Positions 9,069 to 16,498 of a DNA stretch of 64,000 nucleotides are shown here, in pieces (the stretch's first letter is position 1; each line of letters begins with the position of its first letter). The DNA comes from Thermoguttaceae bacterium (lineage in GTDB: Bacteria > Planctomycetota > Planctomycetia > Pirellulales > Thermoguttaceae), in NCBI GenBank assembly GCA_017407125.1, contig JAFQXE010000025.1:28591-92590 (forward strand), read 5' to 3'. A program made the position numbers and the translations under genes. A model generated the notes under the pieces. The model searched no databases, had not been told where the DNA came from, and was given only the letters and a program-made list of their open reading frames with translations.

Positions 9069-9641
9069 ATGGAATTTTACATTACAGAATTCATTCGCAA
9101 CGTCTTTGTCCAGAACCTGGCGCTGTCCCTGTTTTTGGGCATGTGTACGTTCCTGGCGGTTTCGCAAAACGTTAAAACCGCGTTGGGATTGGGCGTCGCT
9201 GTAACGTTCGTTCAGGCGATTACCGTTCCGGTCAACTACATGATTTACCACTATATTCTCGTCCCGTGCGGGGTGGAATATTTGACGTTGATTTCGTTTA
9301 TTGGCGTTATTGCCGCTCTTGTCCAGATTTTGGAAATGTTCCTCGACCGATACGTCCCCAGCCTGTACAACGCGCTGGGAATCTTCCTTCCGTTGATTAC
9401 CGTCAACTGCGCCATTCTGGCGGGAAGTTTGTTCATGGTCGAACGCAGCATGGACTTCGGACAGTCAATCCGTTACGGATTTGAATCCGGTCTGGGCTGG
9501 GCGATTTCCATCAGCCTGCTGGCAGCGATTCGCGAACGCATGCAGTACAGCGACGTCCCGAAAGGACTGCGCGGCATCGGCATAGTGTTCATCACCGCCG
9601 GCTTGATGGCAATGGGCTACATGGTATTTTCAGGCATTTGA
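9069..9641 (+). CDS. nqrE: Na+-translocating NADH:quinone reductase subunit E
   Basis: 190 residues, six membrane helices. Typical stretches are [19 protein letters not shown] near residue 22 and [14 protein letters not shown] near 110. It pairs with NqrD around the membrane iron-sulfur centre. It follows nqrD by 57 bases. In most species nqrF comes next; here a 600-base insert with another gene and two inverted repeat copies separates them. Confidence 0.95.
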   Translation: MEFYITEFIRNVFVQNLALSLFLGMCTFLAVSQNVKTALGLGVAVTFVQAITVPVNYMIYHYILVPCGVEYLTLISFIGVIAALVQILEMFLDRYVPSLYNALGIFLPLITVNCAILAGSLFMVERSMDFGQSIRYGFESGLGWAISISLLAAIRERMQYSDVPKGLRGIGIVFITAGLMAMGYMVFSGI

Positions 9642-9678
9642 TTGTTGTGTACTCAGGGGGTATTAAGCCCCGTTAGTT

Positions 9679-9715
9679 CACGGATTTGACGGATTTGACG
9701 GATATTCACCGATTA
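9679..9715 (-). repeat. Nonamer repeat element, left inverted copy beside the GxxExxY gene
   Basis: Read on the minus strand this is TAATCGGTGAATATCCGTC with two further ATCCGT units. It aligns with the plus-strand copy at 10156 with the 9-base ATCCGT spacing kept. The two form inverted ends around the gene at 9732. Confidence 0.75.
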
Positions 9716-9731
9716 GTTTTCGATAGTTATT

Positions 9732-10115
9732 ATGCAATTATTACACAATGAGATTACCGATAAAATCATTTATTGTTTTTATCAGGTTTATAATAAATTG
9801 CAGTATGGCTATCTGGAAAAGGTTTATAAAAATGCCTTGGTTATCGAACTGAAAAAACAGGGCTTTTTAGTGGAAACCGAAAAAAAGTTGTCTGTGTATT
9901 ACGACAACGTTTTGGTTGGCGTTTATTATGCAGATATTATCGTGAATGATTTGGTAATTTTAGAACTAAAAACGGTTGATACTCTTCTTGAAGAGCATTT
10001 CAATCAATTAAGATCCTATCTCCATTCAACCAGAATGGAAGTTGGCTTACTTTTGAATTTTGGTCCTAAAGCCGAATTTAAACGTTGTTTGTTTACAAAC
10101 GACAAAAAATATTAA
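9732..10115 (+). CDS. GxxExxY family protein inserted in the nqr operon
   Basis: 127 residues. The family motif is G-Y-L-E-K-V-Y at 26-32, and the core has Y-Y-A-D at 65-68 followed by L-E-L-K at 77-80, the D...ExK arrangement of the PD-(D/E)xK nuclease superfamily to which GxxExxY proteins have been related. The function of the family is not established. Codon use is more AT-rich than the neighbouring nqr genes, pointing to separate origin. It lies in nqr orientation between nqrE and nqrF and is bracketed by inverted copies of a repeat that also occurs alone at four other places in the window, which suggests it arrived as a cassette. Confidence 0.85.
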   Translation: MQLLHNEITDKIIYCFYQVYNKLQYGYLEKVYKNALVIELKKQGFLVETEKKLSVYYDNVLVGVYYADIIVNDLVILELKTVDTLLEEHFNQLRSYLHSTRMEVGLLLNFGPKAEFKRCLFTNDKKY

Positions 10116-10155
10116 TTATCCCTGTTGTCTTTTTAACCATCGTTAAAAAGATAGA

Positions 10156-10217
10156 CAATCGGTGTAAATCCGTTTAATCCGTTTAATCCGTGACCGGACT
10201 GACCTGCACACAACATT
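10156..10217 (+). repeat. Nonamer repeat element, right copy beside the GxxExxY gene
   Basis: CAATCGGTGTAAATCCG, then two more ATCCGT units nine bases apart, ending in a degraded form of the terminal hairpin (CTGACCTGCACAC). It is an inverted partner of 9679-9715 and a direct relative of the copies at 12055, 21161, 51635 and 54029. Confidence 0.8.
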
Positions 10218-10244
10218 GGTATTATAACTAACCTTCATAAAACT

Positions 10245-11477
10245 ATGTTACACGAAATTTTACTCGGAGTTGGGATGTTTACCGGCATCGTGCTGGCGCT
10301 GGTAACCGTTATCCTTCTCGCCCGAAAACTTCTGGTTCCCAGCGGTTTGGTAACCCTGGAAATCAACGACGACCCGTCCAAGACGCTGGAAGTCCCCATG
10401 GGCGGGAAACTGCTTCAGACTTTGGCGGATAAAAAGATCTTCGTCCCCAGCGCTTGCGGCGGCGGAGGTTCCTGCGGTCAGTGCAAAGTCCAGGTTCTCG
10501 AAGGCGGCGGAGAAATCCTGCCGACGGAACTGGGGCACATGTCGCGCCGCGAAGTTCGCGACCACTGGCGTCTGGCGTGCCAGACCCCGGTCAAGCAGAA
10601 CATGAAACTGCAAATCAACCCGGAGATTTTCTCCGTTCAGAAATGGGAATGTACGGTTAAATCCAATCGCAACGTCGCGACGTTCATTAAAGAACTGGTT
10701 CTGGAACTCCCCAAGGGAGAACACGTCGACTACCGCGCCGGCGGATACATTCAGATCGAATGCGACCCGCATACCGTTGCGTACAAGGATTTCGACATTG
10801 ACCCGGAATACCACGGCGATTGGGACAAATACAATCTCTGGCAGTACGTGTCCACCTGTACGGAACACGTAACGCGCGCGTACTCGATGGCGTCGTACCC
10901 GGCGGAAAAGGGCATTGTCATGCTCAACGTCCGTATCGCGTCCCCGCCCCCGAGAATGCCCAACGTTCCCCCGGGACTTATGTCCAGCTACATTTTCAGC
11001 CTCAAGCCGGGCGACAAGGTTACCATTTCCGGCCCGTACGGCGAGTTCTTCGTCAACGAGAAGTCCGATGCTGAAATGATCTACGTCGGCGGCGGCGCAG
11101 GCATGGCTCCGCTTCGTTCGCAGATTTTCGACGAACTGCTCACAAAGAACTGCCAGCGCAAGATTTCCTACTGGTACGGCGCGCGTTCGCTCAGAGAAGT
11201 CTTCTATGCGGACGAATTCGACAAACTGGCGGAAAAATTCCCGAACTTTAGCTGGCACCTGGCTCTGTCCGACCCGCTGCCGGAAGACAACTGGAAAGGC
11301 CCGACCGGGTTCATTCACCAGTGCCTGTACGATCTGTATTTGAAAGATCACCCCGCCCCGGAAGATTGCGAATACTACATGTGCGGTCCGCCCATGATGA
11401 CCGGAGCCGTCGTAAAGCTTCTGGACTCGCTGGGAGTTGAACGCGAGAACATCTACTTCGACGACTTCGGCGGCTAG
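10245..11477 (+). CDS. nqrF: Na+-translocating NADH:quinone reductase subunit F
   Basis: 410 residues. An N-terminal helix (about 8-30) is followed by a 2Fe-2S ferredoxin domain with Cys71, Cys77, Cys80 ([10 protein letters not shown]) and Cys112, an FAD-binding domain with R-A-Y-S-M-A near 210, and an NADH-binding domain with [13 protein letters not shown] near 280 and Y-M-C-G-P-P near 378. It is the electron entry point of the complex and takes hydride from NADH. It ends in the usual F-D-D-F-G-G. It is now 600 bases from nqrE because of the insert; no promoter of its own is obvious. Confidence 0.95.
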   Translation: MLHEILLGVGMFTGIVLALVTVILLARKLLVPSGLVTLEINDDPSKTLEVPMGGKLLQTLADKKIFVPSACGGGGSCGQCKVQVLEGGGEILPTELGHMSRREVRDHWRLACQTPVKQNMKLQINPEIFSVQKWECTVKSNRNVATFIKELVLELPKGEHVDYRAGGYIQIECDPHTVAYKDFDIDPEYHGDWDKYNLWQYVSTCTEHVTRAYSMASYPAEKGIVMLNVRIASPPPRMPNVPPGLMSSYIFSLKPGDKVTISGPYGEFFVNEKSDAEMIYVGGGAGMAPLRSQIFDELLTKNCQRKISYWYGARSLREVFYADEFDKLAEKFPNFSWHLALSDPLPEDNWKGPTGFIHQCLYDLYLKDHPAPEDCEYYMCGPPMMTGAVVKLLDSLGVERENIYFDDFGG

Positions 11478-11520
11478 TAGAGAATTACAATAAGAATTCT
11501 TATTGAAGAGTAAAACAATT

Positions 11521-11560
11521 TGACGCCAGAGACGATTATCGCCTCTGGCGTCATGTTTTT
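11521..11560 (+). terminator. Terminator of the nqr operon
   Basis: TGACGCCAGAG (11521-11531) pairs with CTCTGGCGTCA (11543-11553), and the inner bases add pairs. The following TGTTTTTGGG is only a moderate T-run. It lies 43 bases after the nqrF stop. Confidence 0.7.
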
Positions 11561-11599
11561 GGGTTTTGTTTCCAAAATCTATTATCTGTGGGTTAAAAA

Positions 11600-12118
11600 T
11601 ATTGAACCACCTACGCGGTTCTAGCTGACCGCTTCGCGTCCGTTTTTAAAACTTCGCGAACTTTGCGAACTTTGCGTGAGGTTTCTTCGGCGGCTGAAAC
11701 AGCCGCGATCCAGCGGGTCGGAGTGGTTGTTCTGCGAAAAAGATTTCTGGAGGCTTCCGCCGCAAGCGTAGGCGAGCCGGGGTGCGGAAAAAACGTATTA
11801 GTCCCAATTGTTTCTTTGTGCTCTTTGTGTTCTTTGTGGTAAAAACTTCTTTGGCGGGCTATCGCCCGCTTGAAAAAACTTTCGGTCGCCAGCAAGCTGG
11901 CTCCCTTTTAGGGAAGTTTTTTCAAGGGAATAATATCGAGATTATTATTCGAAATAAAATATGAGGGGAAAACCTTTTTTGAAAAAAAGGTTCTTCCCCT
12001 CAAACTCCCCTTTCCAAAAAACTTTAGTAAGGGGAAGATGAATGAACTACTAATAACCAATCGGCGAAAATCCGCCCCATCTGTAAAATCCGTGTGCGAG
12101 TTGACCTGCACACAACCA
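11600..12118. repeat. Composite intergenic repeat locus 1
   Basis: No gene is supported here. In order: nonamers ACTTCGCGA/ACTTTGCGA/ACTTTGCGT (11651-11677); nonamers TCTTTGTGC/TCTTTGTGT/TCTTTGTGG (11813-11839); a hairpin GCGGGC-TATC-GCCCGC (11854-11869); module A (11869-11926), whose 13-bp ends CTTGAAAAAACTT and AAGTTTTTTCAAG enclose two small hairpins; module B (11963-12001), a fold-back opening GAGGGGAAAACC; and the ATCCGT element (12055-12118) ending in GTGTGCGAG-TTGA-CCTGCACAC. Modules A, B and the ATCCGT element recur at 20995-21221. Confidence 0.8.
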
Positions 12119-12123
12119 CAGCC

Positions 12124-13863
12124 TCAATAGCTCATGTACACTTCGTACTCGTATTTGAGCGTCCGGGTTTCTCCCGGGTTGAGCGTCAGTTCCCAACGGA
12201 GTTCGTTCTGACGGTTGAGCGCGTTGAGGTACTGGTTAAGCTGGACGACTTTTGCGCCTTCGACGGGCTTTTCGATTTCCCCGGAGAATTGCCGTTTGAC
12301 CAACGCTTTAATCGGTTCCGCCCGGCGGTTGGCGATGGACAGTTCCACCGCAACGGTAATGCGTCGGCAGCGAACGCCCATGTACCGCATCTCGTCGCTG
12401 CGGTTGATTTCCTGCTCGTCCGCCTTAACGCTGACGCTGAGCGATTTCGTAATCGGGATGCTGGTCTTTTCGCCCGGCGACGTCCAGTAGCTGGTATTCT
12501 GTCCCAAGAACTTGTGTTCTGTCATGACGGCGGCGGGACCGGTCGTCATGGGGAAGTCAAACGGGTTGACGAACTGAATTGTGTCCCACGGCGTATTGGG
12601 GTTTTCCCGGTCGAGCGGATGTCCGTTTTCGTTGCGCGTGTCGGCAACCGTCCATTCGACAATGCGTTCAAACTCCGTTTCCTTCTTCCCATTGGACAGG
12701 GTCAGAACGTCTGCTTTGTTCATTGATCGCTGACCGACGGGGTGATAGTAAATGTCGGGACCGTCTCCGGACGCGGCAACCGAGCCGGACGGGAAATCGT
12801 CGGAATCGCGGGGACTGGCGGAGTTCATAACCATCTGTGACATCATGCTGCCGCGGTCGTCGCCGTCCGGTCTGAGCATCTGGCTGAAAAACGCCGACAG
12901 GTTCGCCTTGTTGGAAATCGGGGAGATCACGTTTTCACAGCCGATTTTCGGGTATCCGCTAATAAGATAAAGCTGAGCGTCGCTGAAACTGCGCCACTGG
13001 TTGACGATTGTCGCAGTCTGCTCGATTGACATTTTACCGCGGTTGGACTTTTCGTCTGGAAGCAGAATCCGATAGGCGGGCGCCCAGGCAGCGCCTTTGG
13101 TCAGATACGTTATGCTGACCACCGCTGGCTTTTCGGTTTTGACCTTGAACAGCAGCGTCGGGCGCGATCTGACAACGGCGCCAATTTCGCCTTCAACGTC
13201 AACGCGGGCAATGGACGACTGCTGAATAACCGACTGTCCGAAATCCGTATCGAGAATCAAAAACGGGCTGGAGGCGTTTGCCGTTTCAAAGGAATCCCTT
13301 CGGCTGGAATAATACGCTTGAGAGTAGTAATTTCGGGGTTGAAAATCCGATACAGACTGCGGCGTGGATTCCTGAACTGGCTGACGAACGGCGGCGACTG
13401 TCCCGTGAACCGGCGGCAGATTGGCGTTGTTGAAAAACACTCGCACTTTCTTTCCGACGAGGTCTTTTTGATAGTTCAGATCGCCTGACGCGCCTGCGAG
13501 TTCCTGATACTGACGCTGGGTCAAAACCGCTTCAACGTTGGCTGTTGACTGAATGAAAAACGCGCCGTGAATCGCGTACGGAATAGCGTCAAGAGCGTAC
13601 TGACCGCTTGCGGGCGCGGTAAACTCTTCTCGAACCAGCGCGACGCCGTTTTTAAACATGCTCACCGATTTAACCCGGCTTGTAACAGCTCTGGGAACAG
13701 GACTGACAGAAGGACTGACGACAGCCGATTCTACCGCCGCTGCGGGCGATTGCTGTGTAACGTTGGGACTTTGGGCGTAGATGGCAGGAACGGCAAGAAA
13801 CGCTCCCAATGCGATTCCAGCAGCGACGCCTTTCCAGCTCTTAAAATTCAATGACTTCAACAT
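12124..13863 (-). CDS. Secreted DUF4139-like protein
   Basis: 579 residues. A signal peptide (about 1-30, ending A-I-Y-A) precedes a Pro/Ala/Ser-rich stretch, then KSVSMFKNGVALVREEF near residue 65, which resembles the strand that opens DUF4140/DUF4139 proteins. The middle has SITYLTKGAAWAPAYRILL and later W-R-S-F-S-D-A-Q-L-Y-L-I-S-G-Y-P, the DUF4139 core pattern (W-x-P-x-Y, then W-x-D-x-x-L-x-L). The end is beta-rich. The family (mucoidy inhibitor A-like) has no settled function. The nearest same-strand gene, 14024-14491, also encodes an exported protein but is separated by a repeat. Confidence 0.65.
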   Translation of the reverse strand: MLKSLNFKSWKGVAAGIALGAFLAVPAIYAQSPNVTQQSPAAAVESAVVSPSVSPVPRAVTSRVKSVSMFKNGVALVREEFTAPASGQYALDAIPYAIHGAFFIQSTANVEAVLTQRQYQELAGASGDLNYQKDLVGKKVRVFFNNANLPPVHGTVAAVRQPVQESTPQSVSDFQPRNYYSQAYYSSRRDSFETANASSPFLILDTDFGQSVIQQSSIARVDVEGEIGAVVRSRPTLLFKVKTEKPAVVSITYLTKGAAWAPAYRILLPDEKSNRGKMSIEQTATIVNQWRSFSDAQLYLISGYPKIGCENVISPISNKANLSAFFSQMLRPDGDDRGSMMSQMVMNSASPRDSDDFPSGSVAASGDGPDIYYHPVGQRSMNKADVLTLSNGKKETEFERIVEWTVADTRNENGHPLDRENPNTPWDTIQFVNPFDFPMTTGPAAVMTEHKFLGQNTSYWTSPGEKTSIPITKSLSVSVKADEQEINRSDEMRYMGVRCRRITVAVELSIANRRAEPIKALVKRQFSGEIEKPVEGAKVVQLNQYLNALNRQNELRWELTLNPGETRTLKYEYEVYMSY

Positions 13864-13895
13864 GGATATTTTCTCCTGACGTGTATAATTGATAT

Positions 13896-13998
13896 AGCTT
13901 CTAGCTTCTAGCCTCTAGCTATTAGCTTTTGACAATTAGCTTCTTGCGTTGATAAGTAAAACCAAGCTAATGGCTAGGAGCTAATAGCTAGTAGCTTA
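13896..13998. repeat. Heptamer fold-back repeat, copy 1
   Basis: The left arm is five 7-base units AGCTTCT, AGCTTCT, AGCCTCT, AGCTATT, AGCTTTT (13896-13930). The right arm is five units AAGCTAA, TGGCTAG, GAGCTAA, TAGCTAG, TAGCTTA (13964-13998), complementary in reverse. A close relative is at 62662-62781. Confidence 0.85.
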
Positions 13999-14023
13999 TC
14001 TCCAGGAACGGTCTTGCAAGAAA

Positions 14024-14491
14024 CTATTTCCCTTTGAGTTGGAACGCGACTTTACCGTCGGCTGACAATGCGGTCTTTTTCACACCGACAAGCAGAGGTG
14101 ATGCGAAATACGCGGTCTCGGACGGCTCGCCTTCGCGGGTATACTTTACGACCAGTCCGGAATCGCCTTGTTCAACCGACTGGACGGTATACTGCCACGG
14201 CGTGTTTCCCCATTCGATCCAGTAGAGAATCGCGTGGTCGTTGAAGTAATCCTGGGCAACGAACTTCTGTTTGGCAAACATGATTGCTGCGGGATGAAAC
14301 AGCGCGTCAAACTGTTCTCTGGTTGTACAAACGCCGAACTTGCAATCCTTGCCCTTCTCTGGCTTGATTGTATTAAGAACAAAATACGAGTTAAACGTCT
14401 CAAATGGAATCGTCGCACAACCGTCTGCAAAGGCAGACGCCGCCATGCCGACCCCGACCGCAGCCGCCGCGATAAACTGTCTTCTATTCAT
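14024..14491 (-). CDS. Exported hypothetical protein with twin-arginine-like signal
   Basis: 155 residues. The N-terminus M-N-R-R-Q-F-I-A-A-A-A and the following hydrophobic run, with likely cleavage after S-A-F-A (about residue 22), look like a Tat or Sec export signal. The mature part has two cysteines around residues 25 and 54-60, F-N-S-Y-F-V near 33 and H-A-I-L-Y-W-I-E-W near 85. I do not recognise the family. There is no ribosome site stronger than AGGAGACT seven to eight bases before the ATG, which supports this start. Confidence 0.6.
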   Translation of the reverse strand: MNRRQFIAAAAVGVGMAASAFADGCATIPFETFNSYFVLNTIKPEKGKDCKFGVCTTREQFDALFHPAAIMFAKQKFVAQDYFNDHAILYWIEWGNTPWQYTVQSVEQGDSGLVVKYTREGEPSETAYFASPLLVGVKKTALSADGKVAFQLKGK

Positions 14492-14975
14492 AAAATAGTC
14501 TCCTGTGTTGGGGAAATGATTTGTTATTATATAATTATATACGAAAAAAGTTTTAAAATGTTAGAAATAGGTAATTTTCCAAATTCTGGACTAAAAACAA
14601 GAAAGATTCACCCCCAGAAGTTCTCTAAGCCTTTGATATGAACGTTTTCTTCAAACCATGTTTGGGTTTATAATCAACAAATACGGACAACGGTATGCAA
14701 GTTTTTGTGATAAAAGGATTTAACACATTTTTATAGTGCATGATGTTTGTATGTGTATTATATATTTGTATAAAAGCAGGTTATTTACCAAAATTTTTCT
14801 ACAATTTTTCATAAACTCTGCAATATTTCTTTGAATTTTGTAATTATTAATGAACAGTAACAAACTTTCAATCGAATAGTATGTTAGAGACAATAGGCGA
14901 AAAGGCAAATCGCCTGATTAGTCCGTTAAAACTTTTGTATTTTCCCCATTTTGTTGTGATTACTCGATTTTTCCC

Positions 14976-15004
14976 TTGAATTATTTCCAATTATTAGCTA
15001 TAAT
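14976..15004 (+). promoter_or_regulatory. Sigma-70-type promoter of the RND efflux operon
   Basis: TTGAAT (14976-14981), a 17-base spacer and a perfect TATAAT (14999-15004). The transcript would start near 15011 with a leader of about 70 bases. Confidence 0.65.
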
Positions 15005-15038
15005 AAAGGGTAATTAAATCGTTTCCTATGTTTTCCCA

Positions 15039-15062
15039 GAGACGGGGCGAAAAGCCCGTCTC
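15039..15062 (+). promoter_or_regulatory. Hairpin in the leader of the RND operon
   Basis: GAGACGGG (15039-15046) pairs with CCCGTCTC (15055-15062) across an 8-base loop, 20 bases before the start codon. It could affect translation or mRNA stability, or be one of the short palindromes scattered through the window. Confidence 0.4.
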
Positions 15063-15082
15063 ATAAATTACAAGCTGATATC

Positions 15083-16498
15083 ATGAAAAGAGTTATCCGA
15101 ATCCTGATTTCCCTCGGAATGATAATTGGAACGGTTATGTTTGTCGCGAAGTTCCTGCGACCTGTTCCCGTCGAACATCGTCCGGCGCCGCCGCAGGCGA
15201 TGAATACCGTTCAGACCGCGCCGGTTAAGCCGCACGAGGGCGGAATTGACTTCACCGTCGACGGGCAGGTGATTCCGTACCGCGCTTTGGATATTGCGCC
15301 GGAAGTCTCGGGGATTGTCAAGTTCAAGTCCGAAAAGGCGCGAGCGGGCAAGTTCGTTCGCAAGGGCGAGACGCTGCTGGAAATCGATCCGGTGGATTAC
15401 GAGCTGTCGGTTCGTCAGCTGACGGAGGAAACAGCTCAGGCGCAAGCGTCGATTCACGAGATGGAAGTCCAGATTGAGAGTTCCAAAAAGGAAATCGATA
15501 TCTCAAAAAGTCAGTTGGAAATCAAGGAGCGGGAGCTGGCGCGATACGAGTCTGTTAAGACGCCGGGCGTTTATTCCGCCAGCGAGCTGGATACAGTTCG
15601 GACGTCGGTTTTGAATGGGCGCGAGTCGCTGGTCAAGCAGGAAAACGCGCTGCGTCTGTACGAACAACAGCTGATTCGTCTGAAGTCCGTTCACGCTCAA
15701 AAAGAGACTAATCTGGAACAGGCGAAGCTCAATTTGAAGAGAACGAAAATCGTCGCCCCTATCGACGGCGTTGTCAAGTCACATAATTTTGAAGTCAACA
15801 CGTACGTTCAAAAGGGAACGGTGGTCGCGTCTATTCTCGACACGTCCAAGCTGGAAATTCAGTGCTTTTTGCACATGAAGCAGATGTCCTGGCTGTGGGC
15901 GTCGAGCGCTAACAGCGAGAACGCCGAATCTTCGGACGAGCCGGCTATGCGCGGCTTTGATTTCGCGCCGACGGACGCTACGGTTTATTATGAACTCGAC
16001 GGTCAGCGATGGAGCTGGAAGGGGCGGCTGACAACGTCCGACAGCGGTTCGTTAGATCCTAAAACCCGTATGATGCTTTGCCGCGTTACAATCGACGACC
16101 CAACGGACGTTCAGTTTGATTCCTACGTCATTCATACGACGGACACGTCTTTGGGAACGGTTGATAAAGAAGCATTGGAGAAAGAGAAGAAAGCGAAGAA
16201 GACGCCGTTGATTCAAACGCCGCCGCCGACCCTGCTGGCAGGTATGTATGTAACAATTGTTGTTCACGCCAAGCCGGAGATTCCGCTGTACAGCGCGCCG
16301 GAACAAGCGTTGCTGCCGGGCAACAAAATCTGGACGGCGACAGACGGCACGCTGCGGGAATATCGAATTCGCGTTGCGACTGTAACAGACGAAGGCGTGA
16401 TTTTCTATGCGGATTCTCAGGGCGTTACTGCGACTGACAAGGTGGTTATTTCGCCGCTGGCGTCGCCGGCAGAAGGGGACAAGGTGAACGTCTTATGA
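15083..16498 (+). CDS. RND efflux periplasmic adaptor (HlyD/MFP family)
   Basis: 471 residues. An N-terminal helix (about 5-25) anchors the protein. PEVSGIVKF and KGETLLEIDPVDY (about 73-105) form the first half of the lipoyl-like domain. A long coiled-coil hairpin of roughly 110-215 is followed by RTKIVAPIDGVVKSH, the second lipoyl half, then beta-barrel and membrane-proximal domains. Such adaptors link an inner-membrane pump to an outer-membrane channel. A charged insertion K-E-K-K-A-K-K lies near residue 367. The stop overlaps the start of the RND gene in ATGA, so the two proteins are made together. Confidence 0.9.
   Translation: MKRVIRILISLGMIIGTVMFVAKFLRPVPVEHRPAPPQAMNTVQTAPVKPHEGGIDFTVDGQVIPYRALDIAPEVSGIVKFKSEKARAGKFVRKGETLLEIDPVDYELSVRQLTEETAQAQASIHEMEVQIESSKKEIDISKSQLEIKERELARYESVKTPGVYSASELDTVRTSVLNGRESLVKQENALRLYEQQLIRLKSVHAQKETNLEQAKLNLKRTKIVAPIDGVVKSHNFEVNTYVQKGTVVASILDTSKLEIQCFLHMKQMSWLWASSANSENAESSDEPAMRGFDFAPTDATVYYELDGQRWSWKGRLTTSDSGSLDPKTRMMLCRVTIDDPTDVQFDSYVIHTTDTSLGTVDKEALEKEKKAKKTPLIQTPPPTLLAGMYVTIVVHAKPEIPLYSAPEQALLPGNKIWTATDGTLREYRIRVATVTDEGVIFYADSQGVTATDKVVISPLASPAEGDKVNVL

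Larger units (their letters stand above)
14492..15082. other. AT-rich gene-free spacer with divergent control regions
   Basis: Strongly AT-rich, with no gene I can support; a 62-residue frame at 14720-14908 lacks a ribosome site and recognisable content. It holds the start region of the exported protein on the left and the RND promoter and leader hairpin on the right. Confidence 0.5.

Noticed and set aside
10260..11351. 363-residue frame antisense to nqrF
   Set aside because: Shadow of a confident gene; no family content.
11611..11895. 94-residue minus-strand frame
   Set aside because: Made of intergenic repeat modules that recur elsewhere without an open frame.
14720..14908. 62-residue minus-strand frame in the AT-rich spacer
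   Set aside because: Composition follows the AT-rich DNA; no start signal.
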